A stretch of 64,000 nt of DNA, taken from positions 8,198,501 through 8,262,500 of the forward strand of contig WARS01000026.1 in the NCBI GenBank assembly GCA_008933995.1. The letters are read 5' to 3'. Made by a program: the position numbers and the translations under genes. Below, one piece after another: positions 12,244-22,428 of this stretch. Origin of the DNA: Datnioides undecimradiatus. Its lineage: Eukaryota; Chordata; Actinopteri; Lobotiformes; Datnioididae. The notes under the pieces are model-generated. The model had not been told where the DNA came from, did no database searches, and saw nothing but the letters and a program-made list of their open reading frames with translations. Numbering within the stretch: position 1 is the first letter of the stretch; every line of letters starts with the position of its first letter.

Positions 12244-13592
12244 GGTCAACACTGACCCAGTAGGCTGTGAAGAGGCTGCATACCCATCGGTATTCCAGAC
12301 GTGGAGGCAAACTACTGTCTCTGTCACCTTGACTCCCCCTGCAGCAGATGAGCACCGGGCTGCACAGGAAACACTTAGCACTACCTGACTGTAGTTAAAA
12401 TGGACAACAGGGCTATTTCATCCGCTTGTTTTCATTGCATTTTTTCCAGTCTTTCTTTCTCTTTTGCTTTTCCACCCGTTTGTGTTCTCCACGCCCCCGC
12501 ATCACCCCTGTTTCGCTTCTTCACTTTGTTTACTCCCCATTAGCTTTAAGTGTGATTTCAGCTGTCACTGCATGGGCTTTGTGGCACGCTCGACTTATAT
12601 ATTAGGATGTCAGAAGGTTTCTGTCCAGAACAATCAAACATAATTATGCCCCCTCCACCCCCTTAAGGCAACTCACATTAGCACTCAGAAGTCTGTGTGT
12701 GTTTGTTTTAGGTGTAGACAAGCCATTCTTTCAAAGTCTCTAAGCTGGTGATGTGCGTGGTGTGTATTTTTGTCTAAGTCTTTGTTAGAGAAAGCAACCT
12801 GTCATCAGTTAAATGTCAATTAGGAGGCAATGAAAGTGTGTTTTTGTGTCTGTATTTGCGCGTGTGTGTGTTGAGCGTAGCTGTCGTCAGCAGTGTGGTC
12901 TGACAGTCTTGTAGATCTACAGTGGAACCTCCAGCGACATGTCTACCGCTGACAGCTTCTCTACACACTCCGCTTTCAACGACACTGACGGCTAAACACA
13001 CTCACGCAGACATAACGCGTGCACACACACACCACGTCTGTGTCTGCCTTTCTCTCTCACTGTCTCCTTATGATCTCCCTGTATTTTTGTTGACTGGTGA
13101 TGATGAGGTATGTTAGGGAGTTGAGGAGAGAGAGATGATTCAGAGCGGTGACGTGTTGGTAGCTGCTACTGAAAACACTGGGTGTAAGCGATGACTCGGC
13201 TGAGAGGAAAGAATGGGTTTAATACACTTTTTTTTTGTATTTTCACTCAAGCTGGTATCACTGTTGGGTGAAATCTTTACATTGACAAAGTGAAAACTAT
13301 TGAAGTACAATGTTAGGGCTTTTTAGTTTGACCACCAATCCCTTTTTTCCCCTTTGAAAAGGTTTCACAAATCCAAGACTGGCACGATTTTCAGCCTATA
13401 GAGAAGCATGTAATCCCTCAAATTAAGTTAAAACAGAGCTTTGTGAAATGTTTTGAGGCAATGTCCCTCGCCACCTACTAGGATGCTTTTGTTTGTGTTG
13501 TTTAAAATACATATGTTTTAAAGTCGGTCAGTGATGGCTGCTGAAGAACAGAAGATGCCTAACCAATCCTCTGTTACTTCATCTCTACTCAG

Positions 13593-13874
13593 GGGCAGAC
13601 GTGACCGAACCCAACAGCTCAGACAGCCGTGGCGAACGTCTCGACTTCTTCCTCAAACAGGAAGAGGCTCTCACCACAGAGCCCAGTTACCTGGGTCCCA
13701 GCGAATCGGAGGAAGCTGGGGGAGGAACCGGAGGTGGAACAATCTCATCTGTAGCCAATCTGAAGGCAGCGCTGATGAGTAAGAACAGCCTGTTGTCACT
13801 GCGGGCTGAGATGATGGGAGATGATAACCCCTTGCTGTACGAGTACCTGCCCAAAGGAGGACACTCCCTGTCTT
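13593..13874 (+). CDS. zbtb46: zbtb46 coding exon 3
   Basis: The acceptor ends TCTACTCAG at 13592 and the donor is GTAAGT at 13875. The exon begins with two bases that complete a split codon, then reads ADVTEPNSSDSRGER and ends LPKGGHSLS plus one base. It is 282 bases, exactly 94 codons, and has the same phase at both ends. It can therefore be skipped without shifting the frame. The translation matches the ZBTB46 linker between the BTB domain and the zinc fingers (ANLKAALMSKNSLLSL block), a mostly acidic, probably disordered stretch with no zinc finger. The one-base overhang joined to exon 4 gives the Leu of LNDFTVIRKK, which confirms the junction. Confidence 0.95.
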
Positions 13875-13924
13875 GTAAGTCACTATTTACTAACACTCTG
13901 TTCATACTGATTGCTACACACGCA

Positions 13925-13928
<4 letters not shown>

Positions 13929-13955
<27 letters not shown>

Positions 13956-13956
13956 C
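13929..13956. repeat. (CA)n microsatellite
   Basis: CA dinucleotide run just downstream of the zbtb46 exon 3 donor. Confidence 0.9.
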
Positions 13957-14167
13957 CATTAAACCACAAGCCTCATTTCAACCTACAACTCAGGTATACG
14001 CAAACTGCTTTGACTCTACCAGTGTATTTTTGAGTACCTGCTCATGTGGTCACCTGCGAGACATAAAACATACAGGCTTGACCGCTTTTGACATGAGTAT
14101 CCTCTTCGTCTGCAGAGTATTTTCCCTCATCAGCCTCTGTATTTGGATAACTCTGAATGCATGCATG

Positions 14168-14193
14168 CGTGTGTGTGTGTGTGTGTGTGTGTG
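14168..14193. repeat. (GT)n microsatellite
   Basis: GT dinucleotide run of about 12 units. Confidence 0.9.
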
Positions 14194-15693
14194 GTGCCAC
14201 TTGAGTGCATAGTGGGTTTGTGTGGCAACGCCAGTGATGACTAGTCAGCGGTGACTCAGTGAGAGAACATTTTGCTGGGATCGCTCTCGCTGTCGTGAGA
14301 AAATTTGTTTGGTTTTATGTGACAGTTTCTTTGTGCGTATCAGTGCGTCTGCGGCTGTATTTCACAGCAGCAAAATAACACAACAGAGCTGCAGCAACTG
14401 TTCAGATATTATTTACTTACTGTATTTCAGCACCAATAATGATGAAGCAATTTGCTCTACACGACGGCACAAACCTCTGCATCCCGCGCCTGCAACAAAA
14501 AAGCAGTATTTTTCAAAAATTGTCCCTAAAAACAACCACTGAAACGTTACAGTGTTTAAGAGAAATATGATCTCACCTGAGATCAAATAGATACCAACAA
14601 ATCATAGGAATTTGTATTTTTATATTTGTTTTTTCTTTCTTGATTATGCAGGAACATGTGACCTGTATGTGCATAGTTTTATACTTTGTTTCACCACATA
14701 AGATCTGTATTCAAGTAACTTTTAAATCAGATTAGTTTTTTACCTAAAACCTCTTTAGAGGAGAACAAAACATTTTCCAATCATATCAATATTAAACATT
14801 CTTGTTTGTGCTTAATTTGCCCATGTTAACCAGAGATTTTTCCTTCGTTCAGTCAGTTTTTTTTGCTTTCACTGAGGGTGTTAAACTGTCAGTGTGTCTA
14901 CATGTGTGTGTATCTGTGTGTGTGCCAGCGTGAGTGTATATTTGCTTGAGTCCATGTCCGCGTGGGCACATTTGTGTGTGTGTGTCTTGTGTGTTTGTGT
15001 TTCTTTGCTTTTACTGGCTAGTAATTGGATCTTTTGTCCCGAGTTCTGCCTGTCTTTGTGAGCGGAAGAAAAGCAAAGGAAGGGTACAACTCTGAGCATA
15101 GTCGTGCCTTTTGAGTTGAGCCCCACTCACCTACAAAATAAAAGACAGGGCCCAGACTGAATAGACCAGAACACACATTCGCTGTTGCACATTCGTGCTC
15201 GCAAACGCACGTCACATCACATCACCCCTTTTGTGCAAGTGTTAAGTGTGTGGGATTGAGATGTTTCTGTTGGCTTAAAGAGGAGAATCAGATGCTGTCA
15301 CAGCACAGATAGACAGCCTCCAAAGCTCCAGAAAAGAGAAGAAGAGGCTTTTTGATACACACTCACACTTTACAGATACACCCAGCCTTGACTATATGAA
15401 TAGAAAATGTAGAGAATTTAGAGAATGTTAATCATTTGCTCCCTGCATAGAAAAAAAAACGCATATTGAATGAGACTTATAGCTGTATTTCAGTTGTCAC
15501 TGAAGAGGTGGTTTTTGGTTAGCCAAAACCCTATTTTGAATTCCCTACACAATAGGGGTTGGGGAAATGGGCTTGTCGAGATGGCCAGCAACCTCCCCCT
15601 CCCTCCCCTCCCTGGGTCTGTCCCTGTGTCTAAATGAGGACAGAAAATAAACAAACACTGTACCTCAGATTACTGGGCGGAGGATAAGTCTGC

Positions 15694-15990
15694 ATGGTTT
15701 GACAGATCGCTGCTCCCTGCCTCCTGCCCTCCCTCTCTCCATTCAGCCCTATTTCCCCCTCCTCCTGTTCTCCTCCCTGCTTCTCCTTCACCCCTGCTTA
15801 ACATCCTTCCTGTCCTTTTTCCCTCCTCTACTCCCCCTCACACCATCCATCCCTCCCTCCCTCTCTCTCTTTTCCTTCCCTCCATCTATTTCTCCTTCAC
15901 CCCTCCTTAACACTCATCCCTCACACTCTCTCCCTGCTCCCTCCCCTTCTGGCCGACTCCTGCAGTTCCTCCTTATTTGTCTCACTCCTG
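15694..15990. repeat. Polypyrimidine tract
   Basis: About 300 bases of nearly uninterrupted C/T on the plus strand (CTCCCT, TCCTCC words). Low complexity. Confidence 0.75.
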
Positions 15991-16832
15991 TCTCTTTCCC
16001 CCTCTTTTACTTCAGCTGTAGAGCATCAAAGTATGTTGGTTTAAAATCCTGGGAAAGTATTGATCTAGGCAGCGAGGAGGTAGAGCAAGGTCACCTGGCC
16101 CAATTCAAGGGAGACCACTGAGTATCAGCAAAAGGCCTTGACTTAGAGCTTCTGTCTCCCCCTCCCTCCCTTTTCCTCTTCCTCTCGTTCTCTCTTTCCT
16201 GTATAATTGACTCTTTAATAAAACATGTTTCTCCTAAAGATTCATACAGCCAAAATCGGCTCAAACTGAGAATCAATGTCACAGTTAAGCATCTGAATGC
16301 CCCTCTCTCTCTTTACATTTAGCAATTCAAACTGATACAACCCCCAGCTTGTTGACAGGGCTTACAATTCGAATGTGTGTCTCCTCTCGTTGCTTTCCTT
16401 TACATGGGTCACGGACTACATCCTCCTGGCATGTTGGTTGCCAAAATACAGTAGAGCGAGCCTGTATGTCAATCAGCCTCCAGAATCCAATTAAGATCAT
16501 TGGGATTTGGCCCCACTACCCCTTTGTGCGTCAGACAATCCATGCCAGACAATGGATTTCGCCGGACCATCCCTGCGCACCTGTCCACACTGCCACCATG
16601 TACTGGCTATAAAGAACATCCAATTAACTATAGGGATCATACTGACATTATTGAACTTTTTTCTCTCCACTGCCTGCTCTCATCACTTCACATCTACTTT
16701 TGAATATTGACTCACCCTGTACTGTAGCTCCCAGTGGCTCTGGAGCTTCTCTCCAGAGGTTTTTATGAGGATTTTTGTTTATGATTGTGACGCACATTTT
16801 GTCAGTCTTGTGCTAAAGACTTTTCAGATTTG

Positions 16833-17931
16833 AAGGTCCCATATTTTAACACTTACAGTTACATCTGTGCCACGTAATGATGTTGATTGATATTCCGACA
16901 CTTTCCTGCAGGCTGCTTTCTGTACGCTTTCTATCACACACGTTCAGCTTTTGCTGCTAGGTGGAAGTAACCGCCCACTATTCATCAACAAACATTCTGA
17001 TCATAATATGCATGTCCAGTTGCATTCACAGTTTATACTGCTCAGCACACCTCTGTCCACCCTGACAGCAGCCACACCGCTGCTCTCCCATTCTTGCACG
17101 CCCACACACTCACTCAGATAGTTTACTGTCAGATGTTTGCAAACTGTAACTAAAACACAAGTGGTACCTAAAACTGTTAAGACCACAGACCGTATATATG
17201 GATGAACGAAACGTTCTCCCTTTGCTTGGATATCCTGGACACGGGGGCTGCCATCTTGCCGTCAATCGTGAGAGTACATGAACTGTCAGTGATGACATCA
17301 CACCCCCTTATAATAACTATTAAACAAATAACTATTGAAAACTGAACATGAATCGAAAATTAACACTTAAACATACATCAATATAATAAAAGCTGCCTAA
17401 AATGACAGAAACAGGGAAAACTCTGTTTGGGGTGTATTATTTTTTGTTTTGTTCACTCATGTGCCAACTGCTAACACAGAGGGGGCAGGGGTTATTGCTT
17501 ATGTTGCACCCAATCAGCTTGTTTTGGCTTTACTTGAGTGGATCTGTGAAGTTGTCCATCTTTATACACAGTTAAGGGTCAAGACTGGCCAAATGGTGAA
17601 CTCCTTTCTCTTCAGCACACTTACTAACTTACAGTCACCTACATAAGTTTGTTATATGTCTTAGCCTCCCACAGAGAGCTTAGCTGCCAGAAGCTGCTAG
17701 TGATGCACTCACACAATATCTAATCCTCATAGACTGTTTATTTTATGGCTTTGACGTCAAAACCAGAATGAATTCTCAACCGTCTTGTAAAGCTGGGGGG
17801 GGGGGCATGTTATTGTGGAGGAGCTACTGGAATAACAGCAACTTCATATTTTTACAGCTTTTATTTTACACCTCCAGTTTATGAAAAACACAAAACACAG
17901 TCTAAATGTATTTTCATGATATGGCACCTTT
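16833..17931. mobile_element. Putative non-autonomous DNA transposon with short terminal inverted repeats
   Basis: The left end reads AAGGTCCCATAT. The right end, read on the minus strand, is AAGGTGCCATAT, 11 of 12 bases identical, and the two are about 1.1 kb apart. The motif AAGGTCCCATAT is one I associate with abundant non-autonomous repeats of teleost genomes. The interior has no transposase frame. It includes a block near 17180-17300 (ACCGTATATATGGATGAACG, CCATCTTGCCGTC) that looks like a second, nested repeat. Family and target-site duplication are not established. Confidence 0.45.
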
Positions 17932-18969
17932 AAAATTTGGATCAGATACGGCAGCAACACAACCTCTGCAATTCTTTATAAATGCATGGAAGGGAAGACC
18001 AGGGCCAATGTCAGGGTAGTTATTGACAAAGGAGATGGTAATAACTTTAAACAATAATTTCCCATTAAAGGTCATCTAATCCACTTTATATAAAAACTTT
18101 TTAGAATTGATGGCACTTTTCCAAACATCTCTTAAAGCTATAAAAGGGCAGTAAAACTGTCCAGAGGTGGTTGTTAGCGGGGCCTTTTCATCACGGAGTC
18201 ATGGAGAACACCAATCCTATCTGACTATTTCCTCCTAATAGACTTACCAAGTTTTATTTGATTAGATATTGGCAATTGGTTAGCCAGTTTACAGTAATTG
18301 CTAAAGCGTAATAGATTTTGACCCCATTCTGATGGCAGGTTGTATTTTAGTTCCTCTCTGGGCTCTCTGTGTGTAAGTAAAAGTAATCCAGTTACTTAAT
18401 CTCCGTGTATTTTTCTTTCTTATTTCTTTCACTCATGTCACTGTGCCGTGAGTCAGCCTGCTGTTATTTGTATTCTTTACAGCCTGCCAGACACGACTGC
18501 AATATTAAACTCAGTGAGACAAGATTGCAAAAATTACAGTCGTATGTTGGACTTCTTTAAGAGGCTTGAACAGAGACTGTACAAGCCGGTCGGTGTAGTT
18601 ATTCCATGATAGTCCTTTCCAAAGAAGTGTCCGCTGCCAGAACACCATTTGTTAATGAGCTGCTCCCTCTCACCTGTAGCTCATCCCTTTACTCTCTGTC
18701 TCCATTTCCCTCTTAATGTTGTTCCTCCCGTCACTGCCGGGGGTGGGGAAGAGGAGATTGGGAGTTAAGCATTTGTGTGTGTTCTCAGTAAGTGGGAGTG
18801 GGGAGTGTCGGGCGCGGTAGTTTAACATTCCAGGAATCCGTCCACGGTCGAGCCTCATGGTTGTGCGATTCTGTCCGTTGTGCAGAGGAGGGCAATGAAT
18901 GGCTAACCCACTGCATAACTCTGGAGACATTCCCCAAAACGCTGCCCACACTCACACATACTCATATAC

Positions 18970-18998
18970 ACGCGCGCACACACACACACACACACACT
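18970..18998. repeat. (CA)n microsatellite
   Basis: CA dinucleotide run preceded by CGCGCG. Confidence 0.9.
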
Positions 18999-19669
18999 GT
19001 TCAGAATAACCTGCACATTATACTCTGATTCAAATGCACTATAAGAAAAGGAGACACACTCTCAGTACCCACAAATGGGGATATTAATGTAGCAGGGAGA
19101 AAGCTTCTGTGTGAATAGTTAAAGAGAGTGAAAGGCTCTGTAAGAAATTTGAAATTCTTTATCCGGCGTGCTTTAACTTGTTGCTGGTAAACATCTTACA
19201 TGGTCGATGTAGTCGTCCTTTACCCTGCGTGTACAAAAAGTCTTCACTTGAGCTGCAAGATGGCTCCTCTCCAAAACAATCTCCCTCCACGCTACAGAGG
19301 ATCCTCAAGCCCTCTCCTTATATGCATTTTACTCGCTCACACAGCACATGCACACTCTCTCACAAAACACACACACGCTGCCATCCTCTGTGCACGCATG
19401 TGGGTGGAAGGAGAAGGAGAGCAGAGGAGCGAAAGAAAAAGAGAGAGAAAGAGAGAAGAGAAGCCCTAACCCTTTCCCCTCGGCTGGTGGAAAGTGAAAC
19501 TTCAGAGTTTTTCTTCCTCCCCCTCTCCATAGTGTTTGATAGTGTAGCACTGGCAGCCTCTGTGTGCCCCCCTGCCCACTCTCTCCCGTTGTGTTCTGGT
19601 GGCCAGCTGCTAGCAGAGTTGCAGTTGTACGTGAGTGGGTGGGTGAGACTCGTTTCCTGTGCTCCTCAG

Positions 19670-19992
19670 GGCTCCGCTCCAACAACTACTGCAGCACGCT
19701 CCGGCCAGGGGCCACGGGGGCCACTATTCATAACAAACAGGGGGCTGGCTCCTCTCCTCCTCCTCCTCTTCCTCTTCTTCCTCCTCATCTTCCACCATCA
19801 TCACCACCACTACCACCATCATCAACATCAGCATACTGCCCACCCACTCCACCCACGCCACTGCACCCCTCTGAGCCTCGGCCCCTGGAGTCCCCCGGTC
19901 TGCGGGCTGGGGCACCCCCACTGCGCTCAGAAGGGTTGGACATGGAAGTGGAAGAGGCCCCCGAGGGCCCGGAGCCCTCCACCCTGCCTGAG
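19670..19992 (+). CDS. Nested/alternative exon A (proline-rich)
   Basis: The acceptor has a good pyrimidine tract ending GTGCTCCTCAG at 19669, and the donor is GTAAGC at 19993. The exon is two bases plus 107 codons. The frame used by the downstream exons reads LRSNNYCSTLRPG, then a low-complexity proline/serine run, then an acidic end MEVEEAPEGPEPSTLPE. A second frame is also open and would give a histidine run, so the frame choice rests on phase agreement with exon B. The ATG at 19942 is the best internal start. The 5' boundary is the least certain part of this set; the exon could extend upstream as a 5' UTR if the gene is independent. Confidence 0.6.
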
Positions 19993-20672
19993 GTAAGCAC
20001 ATAGAGCCTGGCTCATCTCCAGGGCTGAGGCTGTTCTCTGGGTAGCACTCCTCCACTCAGATAAAAGTTTGTTAGAGCGAATGGAGAGAAGCATCCAGGG
20101 GGCAGCTTCACCCTGTTTCTGCAAACACACTGAGTCGGGTTGAGGTGATGGAGAAAAGAAAGTGACCGCTGACGTGGTGGGAGGGTGGGGCTATTGGTTT
20201 TATGAGGAGAAGTGGAGGTTAATGGGGTTATTTTTCATCATCGGAAAGTCTTTTCTACAGACAATCATATCATCTCTCAACCCCTCTCTGTATCTCTTTC
20301 TCTATGTGGAATCTGGCATATTTCCTTCCACACCAGAGAAACACTGTTTTTCTTATGTTTGTCTTTCTTTTCTGTGGGCTTTGTTTGCTTTCCTTTCAGA
20401 TTTCCAGTTCGCTTGTGTCTCCCTTTTTCATAAAAATCTTTTTTAATATAGCTAGACCCGACTTCACCGTCAAGCCAAGAGTCTTTGCTCAGCATTAGCG
20501 TTAATGTAGTTTATAGTGGTTACATTAGAGATGACACATCTAGTCACAATGGCAGCGTGTGCTTAGAGATGGCAGATAACGGGCAAGGTAGTGAGATGAG
20601 ACTGAGTAGAATCAATACAAGTAGACAATGAGAGGTTTGCTCTTGCAGCCCAGGAAATTGTTTGTTCTGTTT

Positions 20673-20677
20673 GGTGT

Positions 20678-20730
<53 letters not shown>
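20673..20730. repeat. (GT)n microsatellite
   Basis: GT dinucleotide run of nearly 60 bases with one interruption, in the intron between nested exons A and B. Confidence 0.95.
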
Positions 20731-20732
<2 letters not shown>

Positions 20733-20924
20733 TAAGTGTGGGCGTGCGTGTGAGCATGGCAGTGTGAGCATGTGTGGATGTGAGTTTTTGTGCCAGTCCG
20801 TGTGTGTATGCTGCTGAGCATTTAGGAGCAGCATTTGATTTCAGTGGACCTGCCTCCCAACAAGCCTCCCTATCTCTACGGACAAGCCATCTGTTTGCCC
20901 AGTGCATGGTGTTCTGTTCTTAGA

Positions 20925-20955
20925 GAGGAGGAGGAGGAGGAGGAGGAGGAGGAGG
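20925..20955. repeat. (AGG)n trinucleotide repeat
   Basis: About ten AGG/GAG units in the intron between nested exons A and B. Confidence 0.9.
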
Positions 20956-21478
20956 TGGAGAAGTGTAAGGGCCGAGTATATGGGTGGGGGTGAAGGAATG
21001 GCAGGAACATGGAGTATATGGAGGAAAGATAGAGTTTAGATGAGATGTAGAGAGGGGACAGGTGTTTTTGTGCACCTTGCTAACACCCAAAGGGGGCTGA
21101 ATGTATGAGTATCAGGCGGATGATATTATGAATACTGTAGATCAGCCTAACTGCTGTGTCTGTGTCTCATAGGACCGCTCTAGCATCCGGGAGCTATCAG
21201 CTATCTACAAGACATTTTCTGTGTTTGCTTGCCAGTCTTTAACAATTTATCGCTGTCTTCATAAATCATTCTTCTCTGTCATTTCTCCCCTTCTTCTTTT
21301 TTTTCCTGCTTTTCTGCATTGTTATGTCTTCTGTTTGTCTGTGTTTCTCACATGTTTGAACAAAGGTTATCTTCACAGCTTGTCTCACCTGCCTGCCTCC
21401 TGCATGCCCAGACAACATTCCATACAGACCGTATAAACATGTGTGTATGTGACATAACGGGATGTTTTGTGCTTGCAG

Positions 21479-21521
21479 GAGGGCTTAAAAGACAAAGAAG
21501 ATGTGAAGGAATACAACGCAG
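21479..21521 (+). CDS. Nested/alternative exon B (small, acidic)
   Basis: The acceptor is GTGCTTGCAG at 21478 and the donor is GTACGG at 21522. Its 43 bases give EGLKDKEDVKEYNA plus one base, starting at phase 0, which agrees with exon A. The carried base plus CC from exon C gives Ala. The small size and charged content are typical of linker micro-exons. The only alternative is the acceptor-like TCTCATAG at about 21172, which lacks a convincing donor. Confidence 0.7.
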
Positions 21522-21628
21522 GTACGGTTTAGGCTTTAAAAGTTGTCACGTCTGGATAACTTTAAAGTACCTTTTTGTAGCTTATCTATTTCTCTCACTT
21601 TCACTCTCGCTCTCTCTCGCTATCTCAG

Positions 21629-22428
21629 CCTTGGAAGGTGACCAGTCTCCTGTCGAGAGGGATCAGATGGGCGAGGAGAGCTGCGCCGGTGGCTTGACTG
21701 TGCCTGTGTCAGTGTCCATGGCTGGCAGAGGGACCAAAGGGATGAGGGTACTGGGCGAAGAGGTTGGGTCAGAGAAAAGGTTCCTGCCAGAGCCCGGTGC
21801 CTGGCCCTCACAGGGGTTCGCCTGCTCCCTGTGCAAACGGCTGTTCAGCAGCCTGGAGCATCTTAGGGAGCATGAGTACCGGCACACCCTGTCTCTGATG
21901 GCCTTGTCCTTAGACTGGCCGAGCATGCAGGGTCACCACCGCCAAACCACCCAGCCCCATCATCAGCCACAAACCCAGCCTCTTCACCTCCACCAGTCTC
22001 TCTACCGCCCTGCAGCGGCTGAGCATGTGCCCGCACGCTACCTCTGTTCCCAGTGCCCTGCCAGCTTCACCCTCAAATCCAATGCAGACCGACACGAGAA
22101 GACCATCCACTTCAAGAAGAAGCTAATGCAGTGTGTGTACTGTCTGAAGCACTTTAGAGACCGCACAGACCTGCACAGGCACCTGTCCTCTGTGCACTCC
22201 AAAGAGAGAGGGCACACCTGCCCTGCCTGTGCCAAGGCTTTTAGCACCCAGAAAAACCTGGCGACACATGTTAAAGTGTGCTGCCAGGTGGCGTCAGTGC
22301 CAGGATCTATACTGGGAGGCAGCACTGGGATGGACATGTCTCAGGGTGGGGTTATAGATTCGCTGTGGCAGCTTTCTCAAGATATGAAAGTTGACAATCA
22401 TAATCTCAGTATCAATGTGGAAAACTGA
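21629..22428 (+). CDS. Nested/alternative terminal exon C with four C2H2-type zinc fingers
   Basis: The acceptor follows a TCTCTC-rich tract ending TATCTCAG at 21628, and the stop TGA is at 22426-22428. It encodes 265 residues after the split Ala. About 65 acidic/neutral residues come first. Finger 1 follows (FACSLCKRLF...HEYRH), then a His/Gln-rich spacer of about 50 residues, finger 2 (YLCSQCPASF...HEKTIH), finger 3 (QCVYCLKHF...HLSSVH) and finger 4 (HTCPACAKAF...HVKVCC). Each finger has C-X2-C-X12-H; finger 4 ends H-X4-C. The last two fingers are joined by a SKERGH linker rather than TGEKP. A 40-residue tail ends SINVEN. This is the clearest coding exon of the nested set. Its product should be nuclear and DNA-binding, but its targets are unknown. 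Confidence 0.88.

Larger units (their letters stand above)
1..13592 (+). other. zbtb46: zbtb46 intron upstream of coding exon 3 (5' part of the gene is outside the window)
   Basis: No BTB-domain exon, conserved reading frame or recognisable RNA gene is visible in this 13.6 kb. The open frames are short and low-complexity, mostly pyrimidine-rich or CA/GT-rich. The next feature downstream is the acceptor of zbtb46 exon 3, so this is most simply one large intron that starts before the window. It holds several CA/GT microsatellites, polypyrimidine tracts and one dispersed-repeat-like block near 7960-8570, listed separately. Small non-coding RNAs or enhancers cannot be excluded by eye. Confidence 0.75.
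19670..22428 (+). other. Alternative zbtb46 C-terminus, or nested same-strand gene, with four zinc fingers
   Basis: Three exons (19670-19992, 21479-21521, 21629-22428) join with consistent phases into a single frame that ends in TGA. If spliced from zbtb46 exon 3 (phase 1), the join makes a TGG codon and adds 388 residues: a proline/serine-rich segment, an acidic segment, then four C2H2-type fingers. Alternatively an in-frame ATG at 19942 in a good Kozak context (GACATGG) would start a protein of about 298 residues. The finger spacing is regular (C-X2-C-X12-H-X3/4-H; the last finger ends in Cys), so this is almost certainly real coding sequence. I do not recognise the tail and, as far as I recall, the reference human ZBTB46 lacks it. 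Which promoter drives it is unknown. Confidence 0.75.

Noticed and set aside
19178-19996. A 272-residue frame with a histidine run
   Set aside because: It overlaps nested exon A in another frame. Only the proline-rich frame agrees in phase with exons B and C.
21174-21260. Possible extra exon after TCTCATAG (DRSSIRELSAIYKTF)
   Set aside because: The acceptor is acceptable and the frame opens in phase, but no convincing donor follows and exon A joins exon B without it.
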